Shown here in pieces: positions 14,003-24,028 of a DNA stretch of 64,000 nucleotides. Origin of the DNA: Gossypium raimondii (Eukaryota > Streptophyta > Magnoliopsida > Malvales > Malvaceae). The DNA is taken from assembly GCF_025698545.1 (NCBI RefSeq), contig NC_068577.1, forward strand, positions 2,637,501 through 2,701,500, in the 5' to 3' direction. A program made the position numbers and the translations under genes. The notes below the pieces were generated by a model, which saw only the letters and a list, made by a program, of their open reading frames with translations, made no database searches and was not told the origin of the DNA. Position 1 is the first letter of the stretch; each line of letters opens with the position of its first letter.

Positions 14003-15803
14003 CTATGACGGCGGAAGTTGCGACTGCTGAAACATCTTCATCATAATCTGAAGTTGCTGTTGAAGTTCGTCGTACTTTTTGCTCTGCTCTGCTTCTCTCG
14101 ATGTCGCATCTTTTTGAAGTCGTAGCTGTAGTTCTTTATATTTCTTTTGAACCATCTGCTTCTATCGCTGCTTCTCTCGTTGCTTCTCTCACTGCGGCCT
14201 CTGCTTCTCTCGCTGTAGCCTCTGCTTCCCTCGCTGCCGCCTCTGCTTTAAGTTGTTGCTGAAGTTCTTCATATTTCCTTTGAACCTCAAATGTGGTCGC
14301 TTGCATCTGAGCCATCTGGTCTTTTAACCTCTGAACTTCAGCTTGAGATTGACTCCCCGAAGCCATGTATTGGTACGAGCTGGATCCAAAATATTGGGTT
14401 AGGCTGATAAAATATCCTTGAAATCGAACCCGACCATACTTTTCAGGACCCAAAACTTCAGTAATAATCCGGTTATCAATGTATTCAAGATGAACAGAAC
14501 TATCACTAGAAGTAATCGCTTCGTACTCCGTCTTTTTTCCTTTAGTTTTTCCTAATAAATAAATCACATAGTTAGGAACGCAATATATATTAAAAAAAAA
14601 CAAATGCAATATAACAATAGTCGCATTACAAGCAATGACTTAAACCATTAGAAAATAAACACTATAAATAACTAAAACAAGTCAAATCGTATTAAGTAAA
14701 CGTACCATAATTTCACCAGCTTCAGGAGTCATAGCAGATCCATCTTTCTTCTTATGTGTAATTTCAAAAAGTTGAAGGCGTCCAACTTTTTAACCGGACG
14801 ACCGTTCCTACAATATAGTAGTAAAAATATTATTTAATAGAAAGTTATACATATTTGAGAATATTAAAAAATTAAAAATACCCCGCCTCAGCTACACATG
14901 CAAAACTTCTCGACCCGGCTGTGTGAGTGAATTTTTGTTGGCGCCGGCTGCTTTTTCCAACTCCTTCACGATCCTACGTTATAAAATTTTTAGTACGTAA
15001 ATAGTAAATACTATAAACCAAAATAATTACAATAGTTTGGAAGTACGTCGTACCTCGCCTTTCTGAGAATGCCAAAATCTAACCGCATCTTTCCATTGGT
15101 ACCTCAACATACCCGGCGGGACATTTTGCAATTTCTCATCGAGGGTTGTTTTTGTCTTATAATAAATTTTCTTCAAAGTACTTTTATTGTCTCTCCATCT
15201 TTTTCCAAATGCCTTCTTTACATAAGCATCCGAGACCTCTAAAGCAAACCTCGCCTACAAAAGACACAAGTTAATAAAGTAAATATAAATGAAACTATTT
15301 CCCAAGCATTACAGATGACATTAACATTTTGTTACCTTAATATTATCGAGGGCTTGGTTTTTGTTGCTATCGGGCATTTGACGCCATGACTTGTAGTTGA
15401 TAGGAAACATATTAACATTTCGTGCTAAAATGCCCATGTATCCTGCTAAAAGTCGAGCTTCTGATCCAACAGGCTGACCAAAACTGTTTCTGCATACCTT
15501 GACACGCTCGACTGGATCTGACTCGTATAACTCTCTAAGTAGCGTACGTCCTCGACCTCTGCGCGTCCCACCATTTTCAGCTACAAATGGTATATTATAA
15601 TATAAGAATTTGAAAAATAAATCAATTATAAGTCAACACGCATGTAAATTAAATGTAAAATTACTTTGAACTTCCGTAGGATCCTCAGGTGCAATCGGAA
15701 CATTCGAAGATCCAATTGCTGTCTGTTGTTCAGTACTATTTGCTTCTGTCGAGTTTGGATCGTTTTGAACAATGCTTTCCCTTATAATTTTTCTTCTAGG
15801 CAT
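14003..15803 (-). pseudogene. CACTA second gene (Transposase_24/TNPA-like), copy in element A, broken
   Basis: Six exons aligned to the copy in element B: 15803-15665, 15580-15336, 15254-15054, 14973-14882, 14807-14706 and 14551-14003. It begins MPRRKIIRES, has an RGRGRTLLRELYE segment and a TWRD-type W/K-rich region, then a C-terminal coiled coil of REAEA repeats. This layout matches the plant Transposase_24 proteins that accompany TNP2 in CACTA elements. Relative to copy B it has a one-base loss at the exon 4 donor, an in-frame stop early in exon 5 (GGT TAA where B has GGT CAA), a one-base loss at the start of exon 6, and a one-base gain near 14137 that shifts the last part of the coiled coil. 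Not functional. Confidence 0.75.
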
Positions 15804-15955
15804 TTTATCTGCAATACACATAAAATGTAATTAAACTTAATTACTAATTACAACAATAACAGCACATATAAAATAGTTGAAATATATAATAAGACAAAGA
15901 TTTAATACTAATGTAAGTTACATATAATTAAACAATCGTAAAATCTTACTATATC

Positions 15956-16530
15956 CACTACACCAAAACAAACTTTTAGCGGCGCTTTTAGCGGCGATTG
16001 GACAACAAACGCCGCTAAAAATTAAGCAGTAGCGGCGATTTTAAAAAAACGCCGCTAAATATCAGTATTACCGGCGCTTCTACAAAAACGCCGTTAACAA
16101 TGAGCATTAGCGGCGTTTTTTAAAAAGCGCCGCAAAAAACCTAAGCCAAACGACGTCGTTTTTCTTAGTTTTCGAGGCTTTGGTGGCGTTTTTGGAGAAG
16201 CGCAAGTAATTCTCAGGGCTTTAGCGGCGTTTTTTAAAAAGCGCCGCAAAAGACCTAAGCCCAACGACATCGTTTTCTTAGTTTTTGAGGCTTTGGTGGC
16301 GTTTTTGGGAAAGCGCCGCTAATGCTCAGGGTTTTAGCAGCGTTTTTTAAAAATCGCTGCAAAAAACCTAAGCCCAACGACGTCGTTTTTCTTAGTTTGG
16401 GAGGCTTTGGTGGCGTTTTTGTAAAAGCGCCGCAAAAAACCTAAGCCCAACGACATCGTTTTCTTAGTTTTCGAGTCTTTGGTTGGGGATTTAGCGGCGT
16501 TTTTGAAGAAGCGCCGTTAATGCTCTATTT
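15956..16530 (+). repeat. Subterminal repeat array, 5' end of CACTA B, with tandem unit of about 115 bp
   Basis: Dense AGCGGCG / CGCCGC motifs. From about 16141 a longer unit recurs, each beginning CTAAGCC(C)AACGAC(G/A)TCGTTTT, at about 16141, 16254, 16370 and 16441 (spacings 113, 116 and 71). The CGACGTCG core is palindromic. Confidence 0.8.
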
Positions 16531-16789
16531 TTTAAGAAAATATTAATTAAAATATTTTAAATTATTTAGTAAAAAATAATGACACGTACAAACAATTTTG
16601 AAAGTAAAAATATGTAAAAATATATAAAATATTTATTAAAAACGGGAAAAATGAAGAGACTGTTGTTTAAAATAATTTTAAATTAAGTTTATTGGGTACA
16701 AGAATGGTTATTTTTAATTTATATATTAAATAGTTTCTTATATAATCGTAATAGAGATAGTATTATTTTTAAAATATTGAATTAATTAT

Positions 16790-17060
16790 CATTATAGTTT
16801 AGGGTTTATGGTTTAAGGTATAAGATTTAGGGTTTAAGGATTATGCATGGTTTTATGGTTTAAGTGTTTAGGGTCAGAGTTTAGGGTTTAATTAAGGTTT
16901 ATGTGAATTATGGGTTTAGTGATTATGATTTACAATTTAGGGTTTACAAGTTGGGGTTTAAGGTTTATGGGTTGGGGTTTAGGGTCTAGGCTAGGTTTAA
17001 GGATTATGATTTTGGGTTTAGGGTTTAAAGGATTTAGGGGTTATGTGTTTAGGGTTTATA
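16790..17060 (+). repeat. Degenerate telomere-like (TTTAGGG) tract inside CACTA B
   Basis: Some 25 loosely spaced TTTAGGG / GGTTTA words with irregular spacers over 270 bases. Element A has a counterpart on the other strand at about 27840-28030 (CCCTAAA words), so the tract belongs to the family and is not a true interstitial telomere. Confidence 0.7.
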
Positions 17061-17519
17061 TTAATTAGTGTTATCTAATCAAGCTTTTTTGACCCTTACT
17101 TGTAGGGTTCTTAGAATGTCATATGTTCGTGGACGTGTTTGAAACAAGTTTTAGACACGAATACTTGAAGTAATTAAAATTAAGAGTCAAAGGAATAGAA
17201 TTATATATCCTTAATTTCTATTAACCAATCATGAACTTTTTTCGGATTGTTTTGATCCTTCTAATTTGTTCGATTCTATCGTAACATTATCAGCTTTGTC
17301 TTCTTTAATACAAAAAACTACGTATTCTTCATCAAGAAAACATATATATCCAGCTCCAGTTTTCATATTATTAAAAATTACTTTCATACACAATTATAAA
17401 ATTTTACAAATTAAATATATAGCGTTGAACAGAATAAATTTAATTGAAAGGAATTTACGAAATAATTAAAACTTTGAAATATAGAAACAAATTTAATTTA
17501 AAGGAATTTTGTTTCAATA

Positions 17520-18190
17520 AAAACGGTGGCGTTTTATAGGATATATTAGTGGCGTTTTGGGTAAAACGCCGTAAAAGTTTGGGCTTTCCCGGCACTAAGC
17601 TGAAAACGCCGCAAAATGTGATTTTGTTTCAATAAAAACGTTGCCGTTCTGTAAGATTTCTTACTGGCGTTTTTGGTAAAATGCCGCAAAAGATCATCCT
17701 TTAGCGGCGCTATGTCAAAAACGCCGCAAAATGTGATTTTGTTTCAATAAAAATCTTGCCGTTTTGTGGGATTTTTTACTGGCGTTTTTGCCAAAATGCC
17801 GCAAAAGGTCAGCCTTTAGCGGCGCTAGATTAAAAACGCAGCAAAATGTGATTCTGTTTTAATAAAACGCTGCCGTGGTGTAGGATTTATTAGTGGCATT
17901 TTTTGTAAAACGCCGAAAAATGTCAGCCTTTAGCGGCGCTGCGTTGAAAACGCCGCAAAATTTCAATGGGTTATAATAAAAAACGTTGCCGTTTTGTTGG
18001 ATTTTGTGTTGACCGAAACGAAACCGTTTTTATGTTTTTAGTGGCGTTTTTGTTAAAACGCCGCAAAAGATCTTGCTTTAGCGGCGCTTCTTTTAAAACG
18101 CCGCAAAAATGTTATTTTGTGTTTACCAAAACGTGACCATTTTTTTATGTATTTAGTGGCGTTTTTTGTTAAAACGCCGCAAAAGATGTT
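17520..18190 (+). repeat. Second subterminal-type cluster of CACTA B, tandem unit of about 118 bp
   Basis: Units containing GTGATTTTGTTTCAATAAAA, a GCCGTT word, GGCGTTTTTGGTAAAA and TTTAGCGGCGCT recur near 17613, 17731, 17846 and 17965. The array continues after the hAT-like insertion at 19404-19520. Confidence 0.75.
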
Positions 18191-18198
18191 ACTTTAGC

Positions 18199-19403
18199 TA
18201 GGGGTGAGCATTCGATCAAATCGAATCGAATCGAATCGAAAATTTTCGAGTTAATCGAGTTTTCAAATCTCATTTTATCATCCTAACTTTATTTGAAGTT
18301 TTCTCGAATCGAGTCGAGTGAGATGGAATTCGAATCGAATTGAATCGAATATATTTGTTCGAGTTAAATTTTAAAAAATAATTTTGGGTCCTTGTAACCA
18401 TTGTCACCCATCGTAATAAAATTTGTCCACCTTAATCAAAAATTTTAATAACTTTCATCACACCATAATTTATTTATTAATTTTTTATATACTGGTTAGC
18501 TTCTTTGCTTGCTTAGTTGTTTCAATTATCTTCATATTCTTGTCACTATGTATTTTGGAATTAAAATATATTAAATGTAAAAATATGATTTTTAATAAAA
18601 GTTATTTTAAAAATAAAATGTGAAATTGATACCAATATAAAATTTTAACACGAATATTTTATGGCATAATTAATAATTCAGTTTTAATATAAACATTCAA
18701 TATGACTAAACAATTCAATAATATAAATAATATAAAATGTGAAATTTAATTTAATAATATAAATAGTAGATATAAATAAAATTATTACTATTTATGTTTA
18801 GTATTTTTGGATAATTTTGATTTTTATTTGAGAGTAAAGGGTGAGAAGTAAAAGTTTAGGGGAAAATAAAAGTTTTGGGGAATAAAAGTTTGAGGAAAGT
18901 AAATAGGGGAGTAAAATTTTGGAGGAAAATATTAAAAAAATTGGAGGGGAGGGTTTAGGGTAGATGGGAGGTGGGATGGGAAGGAATAAAAGTTTTAGGG
19001 AAAAGTGGGAGGAGTAAAAATTTTGGGGAAAATAAAAGGTTTTGAGGGTTTTGGGAGTAAAATTTTGAGAAAAAGTAAATGGGAGAGTAAAATCTTGGTG
19101 GAAATGGATTTTGGGTAGATTGGGGTTGGGAGGAGAGGAGTAAAAGTTTTGAGGAAAGTGGGAAGGAGTAAAAGTTTTGAGGAAAAGTAAAAAGTTTGGG
19201 AGTTTGGGGTAAAATGTAAAATATTATAGTTTGATATTGAATTATTGAGTTATTCAATTGAAAACTCAACTCGATTCGAACTCGAAATTGAAAAAAATTG
19301 AGTTGATTGAATAACTCGATTAACTCGAATAACTCGATTCGTTTAACTCGAAATTCAATTTTTTTTCGATTTTTCGAGTCGAATCGAGTTTTGCTCACCC
19401 CTA
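18199..19403. mobile_element. hAT-like non-autonomous element nested in CACTA B
   Basis: 1,205 bp. Terminal inverted repeat TAGGGGTGAGCA / TGCTCACCCCTA, flanked by a perfect 8-base duplication ACTTTAGC (18191-18198 and 19404-19411), as expected for hAT insertion. Removing it restores an uninterrupted CACTA subterminal repeat (TTACTTTAGCGGCGCTTC). Subterminal regions are rich in TCGAATCGA / ACTCGATT words. The centre (about 18830-19200) has irregular GGGGAAAATAAAAGTTT repeats. No transposase frame. A shorter relative lies at 39646-40294. Confidence 0.85.
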
Positions 19404-19519
19404 ACTTTAGCGGCGCTTCTCTTAAAACGCCGCAAAAATGTTATTTTGTGTTTACCAAAACGTGATCGTTTTTTTATGTATTTAGTGGCGTTTTTGTTAA
19501 AACGCCGCAAGTGTTTATT

Positions 19520-20791
19520 TCTTGTAGCCGAAACGTCGTCGTTCCCTCAAAGGTTTGTTTATTTTACCGAAAACATCGTCGTTTCCCTGTTTTCCCCTTA
19601 TTCTGATTTTCATATCCCCCTTTCTCCCCAGCAGAGGGTCGATCGATCGTCATTCATTTCCCAAGCAGCAAAAACCTCCCCTAACGTTTTAGAGTTTGAG
19701 AAAATTCCTCCCGAAATCCCAAATTTCTACCCGAAATCAGCAGAAATCAGTAGCCCCACTACTTTCCCGAAATCGGCAGCCTTGGAATCACCATTTTTGA
19801 GGTTTGTTCTCTTGCCCACCCGACTTCTAGGGTTTCCATGAATTAAAAATTTCGTTATTTTCATTGAGTTTGATTCGGGGTTTGCAGTGTTTTAAATTGT
19901 TATGTATAGTATGAAGTTAGGGGAAAGTTGAGGATCCAGCATTGATTGGTACTGAATCCGGTGGATTCTTTTTTAGAAATCGCTTGTAATCGCACTGTCC
20001 TTTCTTGCTTCCTTGCTTGACTGCCTTTTACGAGCATACTAGGAGTCAAACGATTAACTATTTACTGAGCTATTGCATAAGAGAGAGCAAATTGTTCTCT
20101 ATAGTTCTCTATAGTGCTTCATTACAGACCCAAAACAAAGCATATTGTTCTACAAAGTGCGCAGCATATAAATTTCACTGTAATCGTTAAATATGTTCCT
20201 AATTCGGTGTACATTTTTTGTACGTGCTTTTGTAGTTTTGGTTCTTCTTTCTTGTTTCTAGCTTTCATTACAAATTGGTAGGCAGACAGGTGATCTAATG
20301 CATTTAAATGACCTTTTAATTATGTTTAATATTATTGTGATAATGTATTTTCAATGTTTGTTTTGGTATGCTTTCTATTTAGTTTAATCATTAAGTATAT
20401 TAGAAATTGGATGTGCATCATTAAGCTTTCAATTTGGCTGCTGTCAAATGTTTGGTTGCTACTGTCAAATGTATTCTTATTTTCAGAGTCTGGTTTGTTC
20501 ATTTGTGGGGATTGCAGTTGTTTTATGTTCAACTGTGCTAAGGCATACTTCAGTTAAAATAAATCAAATTTAATATTTTGATTTGAATCTTGATTTAGTT
20601 GAAATATACTCTGTTTAGTCAACGAGAAGGAAAAAATAAGCTTTGCCATTAGACTGGGAAATCCCTTCTAATGTAATTCTTAAATAATGTAATAAGCTGA
20701 TAAATAATGTTTAAAAGAAACAATGTATATGATATGGCCTTAAATCATTTATGCATTTAGGTTTTTTTAGTTTTTTTTTTAGTTTAGTTAA
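19520..20791 (+). other. Leader and intron-like region of the CACTA B transposase gene
   Basis: 19520-19850 is richer in C and CpG than its surroundings (CGTCGTCG words, CCCGAAATC repeats), like a plant 5' untranslated exon. After it comes about 900 bases of T-rich, intron-like DNA that leads straight to the last transposase exon. The region where the DDE core should be coded is missing, so an internal deletion is inferred. Confidence 0.5.
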
Positions 20792-21334
20792 CTTCGTGAA
20801 AATAAACTTCGTGAAAATTGTGGAATAGTTGTTAATTCTGCAATTACAAGTTATACTAGTGCTAGGGACAATAATCCTATCGAGGGGAATGTGGAATATT
20901 TTGGACATCTCACTGACATAATTGAGTTGGATTACTACGGCAAATGGAAAGTTGTCTTATTTCGAGGTGATTGGGCCGATGTTAATACAGTTCGTGGAAT
21001 TAAGCAAGATCAATTTGGTTTTACAATGGTGAACTTTGACCGATTGATTCACACAGGACAACAACTGATAGATGAGCCGTATGTATTCTCATCTCAAGTC
21101 AAATAAGTTTTTTACTCAAAAGATCCAACTGATGAGGGTTGGTACGTTGTACTCTGTAACATCCCTAGAGACTTGTTTGACATGGGTAGTGGAAGTAGAG
21201 ATAACATCGACGATAGATCAGAAACTTTGCCATTTCCAGAACAAAACTTAAACAATAATATCCCTAGTACTAGTACACAATTTCAATGGGTTCGTCAGGA
21301 TACAGATGAAGATATTTATAAAATAATGATGTAG
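20792..21334 (+). pseudogene. TNP2 transposase C-terminus (DUF4216 region), CACTA B
   Basis: The frame reads GIVVNS...NPIEGNVEYFGHLTDIIEL, then YGKWKVVLFRGDWADV, GFTMVNFDRL, DEPYVFSSQVK, then a TAA stop at 21104-21106. The same frame continues VFYSKDPTDEGWYVVL...IPRDLFDM to a TAG at 21332-21334. This is the DUF4216 domain found at the end of plant En/Spm TNP2 transposases. The internal stop is probably a CAA to TAA change, since glutamine usually stands there. With the catalytic part absent and this stop, no active transposase is possible. Confidence 0.8.
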
Positions 21335-21476
21335 TAAGATTTTGCGATTGTTTAATTATATGTAATATCATAATTTAAATCTTGGTTTTATTATATATTT
21401 CAACTATTTTATATGTGCTGTTATTGTTGTAATTAGTTATTAAGTTTACTTACATTTTATGTGTATTGCAGATAAA

Positions 21477-23263
21477 ATGCCTAGAAGAAAAATTGTAAGG
21501 GAAAGCATTGTTCAAAATGATCCAAACTCGACAAAAACAAATAGTACTGAACAACAGACAGCAATTGGATCTTCGAATGTTCCGATTACACCTGAGGATC
21601 CTACGGAAGTTCAAAGTAATTTTACATTTAATTTACATGCGTGTTGACTTATAATTGATTTATTTTTCAAATTCTTACATTATAATATACCATTTGTAGC
21701 TGAAAATGGTGGGACGCGCAGAGGTCGAGGACGTACGCTACTTAGAGAGTTATATGAGTTAAATCCAGTCGAGCGTGTCAAGGTATGCAGAAACAGTTTT
21801 GGTCAGCCTGTTGGATCAGAAGCTCGACTTTTAGCAGGATACATGGGCATTTTAGCACGAAATGCGAATATGTTGCCTATCAACTACGAGTCATGGCGTC
21901 AAATGCTCGATAGCAACAAAAACCAAGCCCTCGATAATATTAAGATAACAAAATGTTAATGTCATCTGTAATGCTTGAGAAATAGTGTCATTTATACTTA
22001 CTTTATTAACTTGTGTTTTTTGTAGGCGAGGTTTGCTTTAGAGGTCTCGGATGCTTATGTAAAGAAGGCATTGGGAAAAAGATGGAGAGATAATAAAAGT
22101 ACTTTGAAGAAAACTTATTATAAGACAAAAACAACACTCGATGAGAAATTGCAAAATGTCCCGCCGGGTATGTTGAGGTACCAATGGGAAGATGCGGTTA
22201 GATTTTGGCATTCAAAGAAAGGCGAGGTACGACGTACTTCCAAACTATTGTAATTATTTTGGTTTATAGTATTTACTATTTACGTACTAAAAATTTTATA
22301 ACGTAGGATCGTGAACGAGTTGGAAAAAGTAGCCGGCAGCAACAAAAATTCACTTACACAGCCAGGTCGAGAAGTTTTGCATGTGTAGCTGAGGCAGATG
22401 TATTTTTAATTTTTTGATATTCTCAAATATGTATAACTTTCTATTAAATAATATTTTTAATATATATTGTAGGAACGGTCGTCCGGTCAAAAAGTTGGAC
22501 GCCTTCAACTTTTTGAAATTACACATAAGAAGAAAAATGGATCTGCTATGACTCCTGAAGCTGGTGAAATTATGGTACATTTACTTAATACGATTTGACT
22601 TGTTTTAGTTATTTATAGTGTTTATTTTCTAATGGTTTAATTCATTGCTTGTAATGCGACTATTGTTATATTGCATTTGTTTTTTTAATATATATTGCGT
22701 TCCTAACTATGTGATTTATTTATTAGGAAAAACTAATGGATAAAAAGACGGAGTACGAAGTGATTGCTTCTAGTGATAGTTCTGTTCATCTTGAAGACAT
22801 TGATAACCGGATTATTACTGATGTTTTGGGTCTTGAAAGGTATGGTCGGGTTCGATTTCAAGGATCTTTTATCAGCCCAACCCAATATTTTGGATCCAGC
22901 TCGCATCAATACATGGCTTCGGGGAGTCAATCTCAAGCTGAAGTTTAGAGGTTAAAAGACCAGATGGCTCAGATGCAAGCGACCACATTTGAGGTTCAAA
23001 GGAAATATGAAGAACTTCAGGAACAACTTAAAGCAGACGCAGCAGCGAGGGAAGCAGAGGCTGCAGCGAGAGAAGCAGAGGCCGCAGCAAGAGAAGCAGC
23101 GAGAGAAGCAGAGGTTCAAAAGAAATTTGAAGAACTACAGCTACGGCTTCAAGCAGATGCGACATCGAGAGAAGCAGAGCCGAGCAAAAAGTACGACGAA
23201 CTTCAACAGCGGCTTCAGATTATGATGAAGATGTTTCAGCACTCGCAACTTCCGCCGTCATAG
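21477..23263 (+). pseudogene. CACTA second gene (Transposase_24/TNPA-like), copy in element B, broken
   Basis: Exons 21477-21615, 21700-21944, 22026-22226, 22307-22399, 22473-22574 and 22727-23263; the phases agree throughout. Product: MPRRKIVRES start, RGRGRTLLRELYELNP, a GYMGILARN segment, GKRWRDNKSTLKKTYYKTK, WHSKKGE, RLQLFEITHKK, then a C-terminal coiled coil of REAEAAAREAE repeats ending QHSQLPPS. About 370 residues if uninterrupted. Two lesions are visible against copy A: the exon 2 donor reads AAG|ATAACA where A keeps AAG|GTAACA, and codon TAG at 22946-22948 replaces CAG, with the frame open on both sides. By analogy with TNPA it would bind the subterminal repeats; that function is inferred. 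Confidence 0.75.
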
Positions 23264-23474
23264 TGTATATTGTATAAATATTTTTATCATTTTAACTTTT
23301 AACGTTTTTGTAAAGAAAAGTATGAATTCACTTTTATTTATTGATATTAATATAATTTTAGTCGTTTAATTTGAAATATTATATAAATTTATTATTTTTG
23401 ATTAGTTTAAATCTGGTTGCTTTTGATTTGTTGTTGCAAGAGGGCTGAAAAAAACATAAAATTTTATTTTAAAA

Positions 23475-23805
23475 AAATCCCAAATTAGTGGCGTTTTTTA
23501 AAAAAGTGCCGCTAAAAGTCATATCATATAGTGGCGTTTGTGAAATAAGCGCCGCTAAAGAACACTACTTTTAGCGGCGTTTTTAACTAAGCGCCGCTAA
23601 AGAACATGATCTTTAGCGGCGTTTTTTTCTGTAAGCGCCACAAAAGTTAGCGACGTTGTCGTTAGCGGCATTTTTTGTGGCGCTTCCTCAAGCGCTGCAA
23701 ATGCCTTTAGTGGCGTTAAAAAGCGCAGCAAATGCCTTTAGTGGCGTTAAAAAGCGCCGCTAAAGGCCTAAAAAAACGCCGTTAAAAACCTATTCTGGTG
23801 TAGTG
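23475..23805 (+). repeat. Subterminal repeat array, 3' end of CACTA B
   Basis: Inverted counterpart of 13379-13790: paired AGCGGCG / CGCCGCTAAA motifs leading into the terminal TGGTGTAGTG. Confidence 0.85.
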
Positions 23806-23809
23806 ATCA

Positions 23810-24028
23810 TTATTCGTAAATATCTTCTTCCGTATCCTGACGAACCCATTGAAATTGTGCACTAGTACTAGGGATATTATCGTTTAAGTTTTGTTCTGGA
23901 AATGGCAAAGTTTCTGATCTGTCGTTGATGTTATCTCTACTTCCACTGCCCATGTCAAACAAGTCTCTAGGGATGTTACGGAGTGCAACGTGCCAACCCT
24001 CATCAGTTTGATCTTTTGAGTAAAATAT
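23810..24028 (-). pseudogene. TNP2 transposase C-terminal remnant, CACTA A
   Basis: Minus strand: FYSKDQTDEGWHVALRNIPRD, LFDMGSGSRDNI, FPEQNLNDNIPS, QFQWVRQDTEEDIYE, then TAA at 23812-23810. It aligns over its whole length with the end of the copy at 21107-21334. Element B is inserted just after this stop. Nothing of the transposase upstream of this fragment was found in A. Confidence 0.8.

Larger units (their letters stand above)
15956..23805 (+). mobile_element. CACTA (En/Spm) DNA transposon B, nested in element A
   Basis: Begins CACTACACCAAAACAAAC and ends CTATTCTGGTGTAGTG, 7,850 bp, flanked by the 3-base duplication ATC (15953-15955 and 23806-23808). Removing it joins ...TTACTATATC to ATTATTCGTAAATATC..., which in complement matches the transposase 3' end inside B itself (GATATTTATAAAATAATGATGTAGTAAGA, seen around 21311-21340). 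B therefore inserted at the 3' end of A's transposase gene, in the opposite orientation. Order: 5' subterminal repeats 15956-16530, telomere-like tract 16790-17060, second cluster 17520-19520 (interrupted by a hAT-like element), leader 19520-19850, transposase C-terminus 20792-21334, second gene 21477-23263, 3' repeats 23475-23805. The transposase core is missing. Confidence 0.9.

Noticed and set aside
16790-17060. True interstitial telomere
   Set aside because: The repeats are degenerate and occur at the same place in both CACTA elements, so they belong to the element.
18955-19398. 147-codon frame inside the hAT-like element as a transposase
   Set aside because: Low-complexity Phe/Leu/Pro-rich translation of a G-rich repeat; no hAT transposase motifs.
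22989-23225. Gln/Arg-rich frame overlapping the CACTA second gene
   Set aside because: Shifted-frame shadow of the REAEA coiled coil.
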